A stretch of DNA of 30,068 nucleotides from CAYYGL01 sp964471235 (GCA_964471235.1 CAYYGL010000039.1:1-30068), one strand, 5' to 3'. Shown: positions 16,991-25,585, counted from the stretch's first letter. The notes: generated from the sequence alone by a model not told the origin. Program-made: numbers and translations.

Positions 16991-18313
16991 CTACCTTCCA
17001 AACACCACCACCGGCAGCCAGGTTGCCATCCGGGGGAAAAAAATCACCAGGGTTAACCCGATGAGTTGAATGATGATGAACGGAATGATCCCCCGGTAAA
17101 TGTGAGCGGTGGTCACCTCCGAGGGTGCCACGCCTTTTAAATAAAAGAGGGCAAAGCCGAACGGCGGGGTTAAAAAAGAGGTTTGCAGATTCATGGCAAA
17201 CAGGATGCCCAGCCATAGCAGGTCCACCTGCAAGTGCTGGAAAATGGGCACCACTACCGGAATAATGATAAAGGTGATTTCGATGAAGTCAATAAAGAAA
17301 CCGGCGATAAAAATGACCACCATCACCAGCGCTAAGAACATGCCCGGGGAAAGATTGGCACCCAGGATTAAGTCGGTCAGGTAGCGGTCTCCCCCCATGC
17401 CCCGAAACACCAATCCGAATGCCGTTGCCCCCACTAAAATGATAAACACCATGGTGGTCAGGTGGGTGGTTTCGATCATTACCGATTTGAGAATTGGCAG
17501 GGAAAAGCGTTTCCGCAGCATGGTTAAAAAAGCAGCGCCTAACGCCCCGACTGCCGCTGCCTCGGTGGGGGAGGCAATTCCGGCAAAAATGGAACCCAAC
17601 ACCGCCAGCACCAACACAAAAGGCAGCAAAAACGCTTGCACAATTTTTTGGAACGCCTGCTTGCCACGAAATAGCACTAACTCCTCGGTCGGCATTGCCG
17701 GGGCAGCCTCCGGTTTAATAATGCTGATGATGATTATCCATACCAGGTAGAGAATCACCAACACCCCGCCCGGGAGCACCGCCCCCATGAACATATCCCC
17801 CACGGAGACATTCATAATACTGCCCAGCAAAATCAATACGATGCTGGGTGGGATAATCTGCCCCAGGGTGCCGGACGCGGCGATGGTGCCGGTTGCCAGA
17901 GGAATATCATACCCACGTTTGAGCATGGTGGGCAGGCTGAGCAGTCCCATGGTGACCACCGTAGCCCCGACAATCCCGGTGGACGCCGCTAACAGCGCCC
18001 CGACCACCACCACGGAAATCGCCAGCCCACCGCGCAGTTTGCCAAACAGCAACGCCATGGTTTCTAACAGCTCTTCTGCCAGGCCGGATTTTTCCAGCAT
18101 CACTCCCATGAAAATAAACAACGGCACTGCCAACAACACGTAATTGGTCATAATTCCCCAGATGCGCAGCGGCAGCAGGTTAAAGAAATTGAACCCGAAC
18201 GTGAGCAAACCGAACAGGATGGCTACCCCGCCCAGGGTAAAACTGACCGGGTAACCCAACAGGAGCAGCAAGAATACTGCGGCAAACATCAGTAAGGGCA
18301 TGGCTTCACTCAT
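16991..18313 (-). CDS. dctM: TRAP transporter large membrane subunit DctM
   Basis: A 440-residue inner-membrane protein with about twelve helices, matching DctM: LGYPVSFTLGG near the start, YVLLAVPLFIFMGVMLEKSG, ASTGIVGATVVTMG, GTLGQIIPPSIVLILLG and LQTSFLTPPFGFALFYLKG. DctM is the sodium-driven elevator that moves substrate delivered by a periplasmic binding protein. The start overlaps the dctQ stop by four bases (ATGA), with GGAGG 7 bases upstream, so the two are translationally coupled. Substrate cannot be told because the binding protein DctP is not nearby. Confidence 0.95.
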   Translation of the reverse strand: MSEAMPLLMFAAVFLLLLLGYPVSFTLGGVAILFGLLTFGFNFFNLLPLRIWGIMTNYVLLAVPLFIFMGVMLEKSGLAEELLETMALLFGKLRGGLAISVVVVGALLAASTGIVGATVVTMGLLSLPTMLKRGYDIPLATGTIAASGTLGQIIPPSIVLILLGSIMNVSVGDMFMGAVLPGGVLVILYLVWIIIISIIKPEAAPAMPTEELVLFRGKQAFQKIVQAFLLPFVLVLAVLGSIFAGIASPTEAAAVGALGAAFLTMLRKRFSLPILKSVMIETTHLTTMVFIILVGATAFGLVFRGMGGDRYLTDLILGANLSPGMFLALVMVVIFIAGFFIDFIEITFIIIPVVVPIFQHLQVDLLWLGILFAMNLQTSFLTPPFGFALFYLKGVAPSEVTTAHIYRGIIPFIIIQLIGLTLVIFFPRMATWLPVVVFGR

Positions 18314-18843
18314 TGGGCATCCTCCCGGTTATTCCCATCCCCCTGCACAATCGTTTGCAGAGAGCTGGCAATTAGAGAAATGCCCTGGAGCAGGACCAGG
18401 ATAAAAGCCATCGGGATGGCGGCTTTCAGGATGTAACGCGCCGGCAGCCCGCCCGGGTCCGGCGAGGTCTCCCCAATTTTAAATGACATCCATACAAAAT
18501 TTCGGGAACTGAGTATCACCACCAACGAGAAAGGGATCAGGAATACCAGGGTGCCAAACAGATTTACCCAGGCTTTCAGCCGGGGGGAAAATTTTACGTA
18601 AAAGACATCCACCCGAACATGACGGTCGTGCTTCAGCGTATAGGCAGCGGCAAGCAGGAAAATGAAAGCAAACAGGTGCCATTCCAGTTCCTGAACCGCC
18701 ACCAGGCTTTCTTTAAGCAAGTAGCGGGTAAACACGTCATAACACACCACCAGCACCAGCAAAGCGGTTAACCAGGCAGTGGCATTTCCAATCCGTTCAT
18801 TTACCCGGTCTATCCATCCGGCAATTTTGTTTAACAACTCCAT
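18310..18843 (-). CDS. dctQ: TRAP transporter small membrane subunit DctQ
   Basis: A 177-residue protein with four predicted helices (NATAWLTALLVLVVCYDVFTRYLL, ELEWHLFAFIFLLAAAYTL, a helix around LFGTLVFLIPFSL, and one near the end) and the DctQ pattern RYLLKESLVAVQELEWHLF plus KHDRHVRVDVFY. It forms the membrane complex with DctM. AGGAG lies 7 bases before the ATG. It is the first gene of the pair; upstream 18844-19281 holds no binding-protein gene, unlike most TRAP operons. Confidence 0.93.
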   Translation of the reverse strand: MELLNKIAGWIDRVNERIGNATAWLTALLVLVVCYDVFTRYLLKESLVAVQELEWHLFAFIFLLAAAYTLKHDRHVRVDVFYVKFSPRLKAWVNLFGTLVFLIPFSLVVILSSRNFVWMSFKIGETSPDPGGLPARYILKAAIPMAFILVLLQGISLIASSLQTIVQGDGNNREDAQ

Positions 18844-19019
18844 GATGCGCTCCTGAAATTCAATTCGCTGTGACTTTCTCAGATGCTTATCACTTATTCT
18901 GTAAAGAATCCAATTTATGAAACAAGGGACGATTTTTGAAATGAAAAGAATGAAAAGAGGAAGGGCGATTGGGGATAAGGGGATATCAGGAGTTCAGGGG
19001 ATTGGGGGGGATTTTTAAT

Positions 19020-19176
19020 GAAAATTCAAATTTCAACTCACAACGACCAAACCAATCACAATGCTCAATTCCCAATAATATCTTAAGCAGTCATCCATAA
19101 AGTTGGTTTCGGTATTGGAGATTTGAATCAGGAGCTTATTTGAAACCCGGAATTTGGAGTGACCGGTTCCGGGCAA
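19020..19176 (+). repeat. TTTGGA-type dispersed repeat in the dctQ-rarA gap
   Basis: The 438-base gap between the divergent dctQ and rarA genes holds AT-rich repeat wording. GGAGCTTATTTGAAA near 19133 and the flanking TTGGT and TTTGGA words match the minus strand of 16800-16945. No gene is seen in the gap. Confidence 0.55.
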
Positions 19177-19281
19177 ACAGTCTCCCGCTGCTAACCACCT
19201 GTGCTGACTACCACCTTGTTTTTCCCGGATTCCTCACTTCCCTGTTTCATTTTTACGCATTCCATGTTAAATTGATGTGCT

Positions 19282-20625
19282 ATGGATTTATTTTCGCAAC
19301 ATACGAAAGATAAAGAATCCTCGCCGGAACGTATTCCGCTGGCGGAGCGCTGCCGCCCCACCTCGTTGGATGAATTTGTAGGGCATGAGGAGATCATTGG
19401 ACCGGGCACGTTGCTGTATGAATCGCTACGGCAAAACCGTCTGCAATCAATCATTTTATGGGGACCGCCGGGGGTTGGCAAAACGACCCTGGCAAGGATT
19501 ATCGCCCGGGAGGCTGAAGCCGATTTTATCACCATCAGTGCGGTGACAGCTGGGGTGGCGGATATCCGCAAAACCATTGACCGGGCACGAAAAAATCTGA
19601 CCTACTACCAAAAATCCACCATCCTCTTCATCGATGAAATTCACCGGTTTAACAAAGCTCAGCAGGACGCCTTACTGCATGTGGTGGAAGACGGCACGCT
19701 GATTCTGATTGGCGCTACCACGGAAAATCCCTCTTTCGAGGTCATTGCCCCTCTGCTTTCCCGCTGCCAGGTATATCAACTAAAACCGTTAACCGATGAG
19801 CACATTCAACGGATAGTGGAGCAGGCGCTAAAAAAAGATGAAGTGCTACGTGAGAAGCAGGTCAAGATAGATGATTGGGAAACGCTGTATACTCTGGCGG
19901 ACGGGGATGCTCGCCGGGCGTTAAATGCCGTGGAAAAAGCCGTGGCGTTGCTGGCAAATGAACCCCCTCCGCTACACATCACCAAATCCCTGTTGGAGAA
20001 GGTCGCTCAGCAAAAAATTCCGGTGTATGATAAAAAGGGTGACTTTCATTACGATTATATCTCGGCGTTCATCAAAAGTATCCGGGGAAGTGACCCCGAT
20101 GCGGCAATTTACTGGATGGCGCGCATGCTGGAAGCCGGGGAGGACCCCAGGTTTATCGCCCGGCGAATGGTAATTCTGGCTTCGGAAGACATCGGTAACG
20201 CCGATCCGCAGGCGCTCCCCCTGGCGGTCAGTTGCTTTACCGCGGTGACTTACATCGGGATGCCGGAATGCCAGATTGTGCTGAGTCAAACTGCCGCCTA
20301 TTTGGCAGCGGCGCCGAAAAGCAATGCCGCATATCTGGCAATTCAATCTGCCCTGGAGGATGTTAAAAATCAACCGAATGTGGTAGTGCCGCTGAAGTTG
20401 CGCAATGCCCCAACCGGATTGATGAAAAAATTCGGATACGGAAAAAATTACCATTATGCCCATAACTATGAAGGGCACTTCGTAAAAGAGAGTTATCTCC
20501 CGGATGATATGAAAAACAAAATTTATTACCATCCTACCGAAATGGGGAATGAGAAACAGATCCGGGAACGACTGGAAAAATTGTGGGAGGGGATTAAACA
20601 ATACCGGGATGATAAACAGAAATAA
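19282..20625 (+). CDS. rarA: Replication-associated recombination protein RarA (MgsA)
   Basis: A 447-residue AAA+ ATPase related to clamp-loader subunits, acting at stalled replication forks. The N-terminus (DLFSQ) resembles the SSB-binding start seen in RarA proteins. Walker A is GPPGVGKT (61-68), Walker B FIDEIHRF (116-123), followed by IGATTENPSFEV and the arginine-finger region LLSRCQVY. The C-terminal part (HYDYISAFIKSIRGSDPDAA, RRMVILASEDIGNADP, YGKNYHYAHNYEGHF) is the RarA-specific tetramer domain. Full length and standard; starts with ATG. Confidence 0.96.
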   Translation: MDLFSQHTKDKESSPERIPLAERCRPTSLDEFVGHEEIIGPGTLLYESLRQNRLQSIILWGPPGVGKTTLARIIAREAEADFITISAVTAGVADIRKTIDRARKNLTYYQKSTILFIDEIHRFNKAQQDALLHVVEDGTLILIGATTENPSFEVIAPLLSRCQVYQLKPLTDEHIQRIVEQALKKDEVLREKQVKIDDWETLYTLADGDARRALNAVEKAVALLANEPPPLHITKSLLEKVAQQKIPVYDKKGDFHYDYISAFIKSIRGSDPDAAIYWMARMLEAGEDPRFIARRMVILASEDIGNADPQALPLAVSCFTAVTYIGMPECQIVLSQTAAYLAAAPKSNAAYLAIQSALEDVKNQPNVVVPLKLRNAPTGLMKKFGYGKNYHYAHNYEGHFVKESYLPDDMKNKIYYHPTEMGNEKQIRERLEKLWEGIKQYRDDKQK

Positions 20626-20680
20626 ACCGGTGTGTGAATAGGTTCGGCAATGATGAAATTTGATTAAATACCCGCGTTAT

Positions 20681-20750
20681 CGACAAAAGAAGTTTTGGCG
20701 CTCCGGATCGACAAAACTTGTGGCGAAGCCATCCCTATCGGGATTTTGTC
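20681..20750 (+). repeat. Structured element predicted to fold as a three-arm junction
   Basis: GACAAAA (20710-20716) pairs perfectly with TTTTGTC (20744-20750). Inside are two perfect small hairpins, TGGC-GAA-GCCA (20721-20731) and TCCC-TATC-GGGA (20732-20743), making a three-way junction. Just upstream CAAAA-GAAG-TTTTG (20684-20697) forms another hairpin, and CGACAAAA occurs twice (20681, 20709). It lies 56 bases after rarA. It may be a terminator, a small RNA or a mobile hairpin repeat. Confidence 0.5.
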
Positions 20751-20869
20751 AGGTATAACCTACTTCGAAAATGGCACGGTTAATTTTACGAAAATCATAA
20801 TTGCCGGAGTTTGGAGATAGTACATGTTATTCGGAATCCAATAAATTTACCAGGAGCTACTGTGAACTT

Positions 20870-21445
20870 ATGACTCGCACTACTTGGGCCGATACCACTA
20901 AGGAGCAATTCAATCAGGAAAGATACGACAGGGATGCAATGAGTAAACTAATGGATAGGTTAACCCAATTTGTAATTCATATCAAAGCTCGCCCCGTGGC
21001 GCAACGGTTAAATCAGTCGCTCAACTTTCCGATAAAAGCGACTGAGGTGGAGAAAGTATTGGTGATCTTGCCAAGGGACTTACATCTGTTGGATCGCGCT
21101 TCTATCTTTGTACAGTCGCTGCGGAAAACCTATCCGGGATGGCGAATCGAATTGTTTGATGTTGATAAACTGGGTGAATCCGAGCTCAATCATGTCCACC
21201 TGCCCAAACCGAACGTCATTCAAAAATTAAAATCCGCTCATTACCAGTTTGTATTAGACCTGAATGAGCAGTTCGATCATCTAACCGGTTTCATCACCCT
21301 GATGACTGAGGCACCCTACCGTTTACATATCCAGAACGAGGGTTCATTTTTCTACAATATTGTTTATCAGCCGCAGAGCTCCGACCGGGGGGTTTATTTC
21401 GAGCCACTCTTGAACTACCTGCGAAAGTTATTTGTGAAGAATTAA
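20870..21445 (+). CDS. Uncharacterised protein, possibly glycosyltransferase (heptosyltransferase)-like fold
   Basis: About 191 residues, no signal peptide or membrane helix. The pattern VEKVLVILPRDLHLLDRAS, then RKTYPGWRIELFDVDKL, YQFVLDLNEQFDHLTGF and EAPYRLHIQNEG resembles half of an ADP-heptose-type (GT9) Rossmann fold, as also seen in DUF6913-like proteins; this is a weak structural guess and no catalytic residues are recognisable. The ATG at 20870 follows AGGAG by 13 bases, longer than ideal; ATG 20939, 6 bases after AGGGA, is a credible alternative. The gene stands alone between rarA and an exported LolA-like protein. Confidence 0.65.
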   Translation: MTRTTWADTTKEQFNQERYDRDAMSKLMDRLTQFVIHIKARPVAQRLNQSLNFPIKATEVEKVLVILPRDLHLLDRASIFVQSLRKTYPGWRIELFDVDKLGESELNHVHLPKPNVIQKLKSAHYQFVLDLNEQFDHLTGFITLMTEAPYRLHIQNEGSFFYNIVYQPQSSDRGVYFEPLLNYLRKLFVKN

Positions 21446-21618
21446 CTGCACAAGGCGGTCATACCCCCTTTTGAAAATAAAATATTCATATACCTCGAAA
21501 AGTGAACCTCTCCCGGTACAGACAAACAAAACACCATAGAGGTTCAATTCTCGTAGAAAAAGACTTACGTCCCCATCTTTGTAGAGGATGGATACGTCAC
21601 TACCGAAACGGAGGCAAT

Positions 21619-22404
21619 ATGGTTAATAGAACCGGAAAATTCGTCGCCCGGATAGCCGGGTGTTGGTTGTTGATATTCAGTCTGAGCATGACGGCACAGC
21701 ATTCGGTGGGTCAGAATCCCCCGGCGCCCGGCTTTGATGTGCAGGGTTCCGATCCCCGGGCAATTGAGATTGCCGATGAAGTGATGCAAGCCCTGGGTGG
21801 TCGAGAGAATTGGGATAACACCCGCTACATTCAATGGCGTTTTTTCGGGAAACGGCTCCATATCTGGGATAAATGGACCGGTAACCTGCGATTTGAATAT
21901 GGCGATTTACTGGTGTTAATGAATCTAAATACCCGGGAAGGGAAGGCCTGGAAATCCGGCGAAAAAATTACCCAGCCGGATTCCTTAAAAAAAACACTGC
22001 AATATGCCTATGAAGCCTGGGTGAATGACAGTTACTGGATGTTCATGCCCTACAAACTAAAAGACAGCGGGGTAACCTTAAAGTATGCCGGGGAGGGCAA
22101 AACCGAAAACGGCAGACCTGCGGATATTCTGCAACTCACCTTCAAAAACGTGGGGGTAACTCCGCAGAATAAATACCTGGTATATGTGGATAAAGAGAGC
22201 CGGCTGGTCACCCAATGGTCCTATTTCCAAAACGTTTCGGATCGGGAACCGCGCATCACCACTCCCTGGAGAAACTGGAAACGCTACGGCAGGATCATGT
22301 TGTCAGATGATCGGGGAAAGCGCAAACACACCGACATCGCGGTCTATGACAGTCTGCCGGAAGCGGTCTTCACCAGCCCGGAACCGGTGCGATTGGCGAA
22401 ATAA
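21619..22404 (+). CDS. Exported LolA-like/DUF6503-type protein
   Basis: About 261 residues, starting with a signal peptide (MVNRTGKFVARIAGCWLLIF... ending near VGQ). The mature part begins with a helix (RAIEIADEVMQALGGRENWDNT) and continues as a series of beta strands (YIQWRFFGK, NLRFEYGDLLVLMNLNT, YWMFMPYKL, YLVYVDKESRLVTQW), the outline of the LolA half-barrel; I think it belongs near DUF6503 but cannot confirm. No lipobox cysteine is seen, so it is probably soluble periplasmic. The ATG is chosen because GGAGG lies 4 bases upstream and it opens the signal peptide; the frame is open further upstream. Confidence 0.75.
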   Translation: MVNRTGKFVARIAGCWLLIFSLSMTAQHSVGQNPPAPGFDVQGSDPRAIEIADEVMQALGGRENWDNTRYIQWRFFGKRLHIWDKWTGNLRFEYGDLLVLMNLNTREGKAWKSGEKITQPDSLKKTLQYAYEAWVNDSYWMFMPYKLKDSGVTLKYAGEGKTENGRPADILQLTFKNVGVTPQNKYLVYVDKESRLVTQWSYFQNVSDREPRITTPWRNWKRYGRIMLSDDRGKRKHTDIAVYDSLPEAVFTSPEPVRLAK

Positions 22405-22440
22405 AGAATGATGTTGAATGTGTGACAGAATGGTTTACTT

Positions 22441-22610
22441 GTTCCCAATCTCCTGCTTGGGAACACAAGAGAAATTGAAACTCCGGTTTCAACTTCAAAA
22501 TACAAATGTATTGATCAAGTGTTTGCCATTACGAAACGGAGTTTCTTAAACTGAATCGTAACCAAACAGAGTTCTCCAAAGGTATGGCTTCGCCATAGTT
22601 GCGAGGAGAA
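22441..22610. repeat. Cluster of small palindromic hairpins
   Basis: Four stems stand close together: GTTCCCAA/TTGGGAAC (22441-22464), TTGAAAC-TCCG-GTTTCAA (22475-22492), GAAAC-GGA-GTTTC (22533-22545), and TATGGC-TTC-GCCATA (22583-22597) nested in TTCTCC/GGAGAA (22572-22610). Shared wording (ACTCCGGTTTC, ACGGAGTTTC) suggests related units. This looks like a REP-type intergenic repeat. Confidence 0.6.
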
Positions 22611-22633
22611 AAACCCAACATCCAATGAAACGA

Positions 22634-22696
22634 ACCTCACCCATCCCCACCCCACCCGTTAACCCGTTTTTTGGGGCGGGAGGGGTTGGGTGAGGT
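22634..22696. terminator. Long hairpin between convergent genes
   Basis: ACCTCACCCA (22634-22643) pairs with TGGGTGAGGT (22687-22696), continued by CCCC/GGGG and CCC/GGG pairs. It lies between the convergent genes ending at 22404 and 22829 and can serve as a two-way terminator. The wording is also common for dispersed repeats. Confidence 0.65.
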
Positions 22697-22828
22697 GGAA
22701 AAACAACTACTTAACGATGAATAAGAACGAATGACATATAAAACATCAAATTGGCAGGTAAAGCTGAATAGTTAGTTGAGTTGTGAAATTTGGATTTTTA
22801 ATAATTGTATGTCATACTCGTCACCCGA

Positions 22829-24013
22829 CTAATCCCCTATATCCTTATACCTTTCCACTTCCCGGTAGACCCTCTCCAACCGATCAAGATATTTTACCAT
22901 GGAGAACCGTTCTTCCACCCGGATGCGTCCGGCTAAACCCAATCGGGTTCTCAATCCCGGCGATTTAATCAGTTTTAAAATTCCCCGGGCAAGTGCCTCA
23001 GCGGAACGGGGCGGAACCAGAATGCCGGTCTGCCCGTCGACTACAATATCCGGCACCGCGCCGCTGTTGCTGGCAACCACCGGCACGCACATCGCCATCG
23101 CCTCCAGCAGGGTGATGCCGAACGCTTCTTTGTAAGACGGAAACGCCAGCACATCCATGACAGCCAACACCCCGGGGATGTCCGGCTGGAAACCCATAAA
23201 GCGCACCTGCTCACCCAATTCCAGTTCCTCAAAAGCCATACGCCGTAATTTCTTTTCATAAATTTCTTCTCCACGGCTCGCTTCCCCGATAATTAAAAAC
23301 AATAACGGCTTCTGGAATTTCTTCACCAGCATCGCCGCCGCCTGTAAAAATTCCGTATGCCCCTTTTTCGGCGTCATTCTACCAATCATGCCGATCACCG
23401 TTGTCTCAGCGGGTATGGAAAATGCCCTGCGCAGGCTCCCCCGATCATAAAAATCGGGATTTAGCCGCTCCAGGGAAATGGCATTCTGAAACAGCAAAAC
23501 CTGCTCTGGCAGCACCGGGCAGGTTTTCAGTACACTCTCACGAATAAAGGTTGAAATTGCCAGAATCCGATGAACACGCCGGTAAAGAAACCGATGGAGG
23601 ATATCTTTCTTGTTCACGGCACTCCCCATGTGCTTGCTTAAAATCAGCTTGCCCTTCCAGTTCGCCAGGTGGATTGCCGGTACCAGCACTCCCAGGTCGT
23701 GGGAGAGGTGGGTATGGATCACATCGAAATCAGATGAACGGAGAAGTCGGCGGATGGCAAGGATGGAGCGGGGGATTGCCCATTTGTCGAGGAGTAGCGG
23801 GATGGTGGGAACAGAGTTGGCGGCATGCTGCTGAAGTGCCGAACCCGGCGCACAGAGCAGCACCACCCGGTGACCGCGCCTGGCCATTTGTTGGGCAAGC
23901 TGGAGCGTATACATCTCCAGTCCGCCCCAGGATGGGGAGCCGCAGGAGATGAGAATCTTCAGGATAGCACCGGATGTACGGGCGTTGTCTGTCTGCTGCC
24001 TGGATGTCTTCAT
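22829..24013 (-). CDS. GT4-family glycosyltransferase
   Basis: A 394-residue GT-B fold enzyme. The N-terminal half has the SPSWGGLEMYTLQLAQQMARRGH start typical of GT4 and DVIHTHLSHDLG; the C-terminal half has VIGMIGRMTPKKGHTEFLQA (nucleotide-sugar domain start), VRFMGFQPDIPGVLAVMDVLAFPS and the EAFGITLLEAM motif (E-x7-E) that contacts the sugar donor. GT4 enzymes retain anomeric configuration and build lipopolysaccharide, capsule or glycolipids at the cytoplasmic membrane; acceptor unknown. ATG 24013 follows AGGGA by 6 bases. It is a lone gene, not in a polysaccharide cluster. Confidence 0.93.
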   Translation of the reverse strand: MKTSRQQTDNARTSGAILKILISCGSPSWGGLEMYTLQLAQQMARRGHRVVLLCAPGSALQQHAANSVPTIPLLLDKWAIPRSILAIRRLLRSSDFDVIHTHLSHDLGVLVPAIHLANWKGKLILSKHMGSAVNKKDILHRFLYRRVHRILAISTFIRESVLKTCPVLPEQVLLFQNAISLERLNPDFYDRGSLRRAFSIPAETTVIGMIGRMTPKKGHTEFLQAAAMLVKKFQKPLLFLIIGEASRGEEIYEKKLRRMAFEELELGEQVRFMGFQPDIPGVLAVMDVLAFPSYKEAFGITLLEAMAMCVPVVASNSGAVPDIVVDGQTGILVPPRSAEALARGILKLIKSPGLRTRLGLAGRIRVEERFSMVKYLDRLERVYREVERYKDIGD

Positions 24014-24082
24014 GACAAATCCCTAAAAAAATAAAATTGGGGGGCATTTAATTCCCATATTGACTGATCAACTATTGTTTTC

Positions 24083-24118
24083 AACATTCGACTGTTTTGG
24101 TATTTGGTCGAAAATGTT
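24083..24118. promoter_or_regulatory. Imperfect dyad in front of the TetR fossil, possible operator
   Basis: AACATTCGAC (24083-24092) and GTCGAAAATGTT (24107-24118) are inverted copies apart from two bases. The dyad lies between the divergent GT4 gene and the TetR remnant, where a TetR repressor would usually bind. Confidence 0.35.
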
Positions 24119-24137
24119 TTTTTGCATTGACTAATTT

Positions 24138-24372
24138 ATGATCCAGAACAACGATAGGGAAAAGAAAAATGTAATTCAGCAGGCTGTATGGAAATTGTTC
24201 TTTCCACCGGGTTCTAATAAGACCACCATGGAAGACATTGCCCGGGAGAACGGTTTAGCCAAACCGACCCTTTATAATTACTATCCGGAAAAGAAGCCAT
24301 CTTCAACGAGGTGGTGATTGAAGAAGCGGAAGCCTTTATGAACCGGGTGGAGGAGAAGAACGAGCCGAGCCG
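24138..24372 (+). pseudogene. TetR-family regulator remnant, frameshifted and truncated
   Basis: From ATG 24138 the frame gives a TetR helix-turn-helix (TTMEDIARENGLAKPTLYNYY). One base is missing near 24291-24297, after which the next frame continues the family sequence (AIFNEVVIEEAEAFMNRVEE). The ligand-binding domain is absent: the sequence passes straight into an RND pump fragment. As written, translation gives about 58 residues. TetR regulators commonly sit beside the efflux operons they repress, which fits the neighbour. Confidence 0.82.
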
Positions 24373-24617
24373 GTATTTGCAGGATTGCTGATCACTTTCA
24401 AACCGTTCGGCATCATCATGACCGGCATTGGGATTATCTCGCTGGCATGGGCGTGGTGGTGATTTTCGGGTTGCTGTTTGCCACCATCCTCACCCTGATT
24501 GCAGTGCCGGTAATGTATGAAATGCTGGCAGACCTGGTGCCGGACCTGGCGAAAAAATTTCGCAAGGCTCCTCCAATTGCCCCGGAAACCGGAACTGAAG
24601 CGCCGGCGGAGGCATAG
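24373..24617 (+). pseudogene. RND efflux pump C-terminal remnant
   Basis: In one frame VFAGLLITFKPFGIIMTG and IGIISLA match the helix ahead of the GVVVNNAIVLID motif of AcrB-type pumps. The next frame continues GVVV and then jumps to IFGLLFATILTLIAVPVMYEML, the last membrane helix, followed by a charged tail ending TAG at 24615-24617. The segment between these two motifs is missing, as is everything upstream. Together with the TetR fragment this is the collapsed remains of a TetR-RND efflux locus. No functional product is expected. Confidence 0.82.
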
Positions 24618-25267
24618 ACAAAGAAATATTTGGGAGGGTACCATTTTACTCTATTTTGATTAAATAAACGTGTCATTCCTCTGAGGGGTTATTAGTAGGC
24701 GCGCCGAAAGGCATTCCTTTGGAACAAGCTTCAGCTTGCGACATTCGCCCGAAGGCATAAAGCCTGCCCCAATGACAATGTCACCACGTTTGCCAAGGGC
24801 ATCACATTGTGAGTGGCAGGGATCCTTAGGAGCGGCTACCTTCTCGGTTTAATGTTTCAACAAGCCGGTAAATTCACCTGTGGTAATAATAAGACCCCGT
24901 ATAATCATCTTATACGGGGTCTGTTGTTTGAGAACTGTCCGAGGATAAATCCGTGATAAGTGGTGATGTGCCGTTATTCATCTGCATCTATTTGCCCCAT
25001 AGGGTGGCGCCGGCTTTGCACAAACCCGTTATAAAATCCATTACAAAACGCTCATTCTGTCAGACTCCACTTCTCCGTCCGCCGGCGTGACAGGATGACA
25101 CTTGACAGATTACCTCACCGGAAATATATTTTTACCGTCAATCAATACATCTTTGCAACCGGAGTGCGAGAATCTCTGTCATGGCGCCTTAAACTGTTTG
25201 CGCTTGGTAAAGAATCCTTTCTATATTCAAATCGAACACTGAGAATGTTAATAATATTTAAATTCTC
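24618..25267. other. Gene-free stretch with small palindromes
   Basis: No gene is recognisable. It contains CAAGCT-TC-AGCTTG near 24725, other short palindromes around 24700-24770, and the strong hairpin at 24892-24922 listed separately. Base composition and wording are typical of intergenic repeats; a decayed gene cannot be excluded. Confidence 0.45.
24892..24922. terminator. 13-base perfect-stem hairpin
   Basis: AGACCCCGTATAA, loop TCATC, TTATACGGGGTCT. A TGTTGTTTG stretch follows. It shares the AGACCCCGT/ACGGGGTCT stem with the hairpin at 26017-26047 but ends no intact gene here. Confidence 0.7.
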
Positions 25268-25585
25268 ATGAATTTTCGTGATATTACTGAAGCGATTCGT
25301 TCAAATTGAATTCGAATTACAGACCATGCTGACGAAGAAGCTCAGTCAGATTAACTTAAATATGATGAAATTTATTTTTCAGTTTTTCATGGAGAAATTA
25401 TTGAAGATTACCCGAATGATAAGCCATATCCCAGTTGTCTCATATTGGGTGGAACTTTTAGTGGTGATCCGATTCACTCTGTATGGGCATATAATAAAAA
25501 AAATAAATGGTCAGTGCTCATAACAGTGTATCGCCCCGATCAAAATAAATGGATTAACTATCGTAAAAGGAAAAAGAACTCATGA
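25268..25585 (+). pseudogene. DUF4258 toxin-like gene with two in-frame stop codons
   Basis: Read through, the frame gives a 105-residue DUF4258 protein: NFRDITEAIRSN, stop, IRITDHADEEAQSD, stop, LKYDEIYFSVFHGEIIEDYP, then PSCLILGGTFSGDPIHSVWA and LITVYRPDQNKWINYRKR. The stops are TGA at 25307-25309 (probably from CGA Arg) and TAA at 25352-25354. The end overlaps the start of the YgiT-type gene by ATGA, the normal arrangement of this pair. Members are thought to be toxin-like partners of YgiT zinc-finger proteins; activity of this copy should be lost unless a start after the second stop is used, which would lack the His-Ala-Asp segment. Confidence 0.85.

Noticed and set aside
21530..21570. 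tRNA-like T-arm (GGTTCAATTC)
   Set aside because: No acceptor stem or anticodon arm can be formed around it; no tRNA gene found.
25307..25309. Selenocysteine at the TGA of the DUF4258 gene
   Set aside because: No cysteine is expected there (arginine fits), and a second, TAA, stop follows.
25278..25523. 81-codon plus-strand open frame
   Set aside because: It runs in another frame over the DUF4258 reading frame, whose family motifs are clear once two stop codons are read through.
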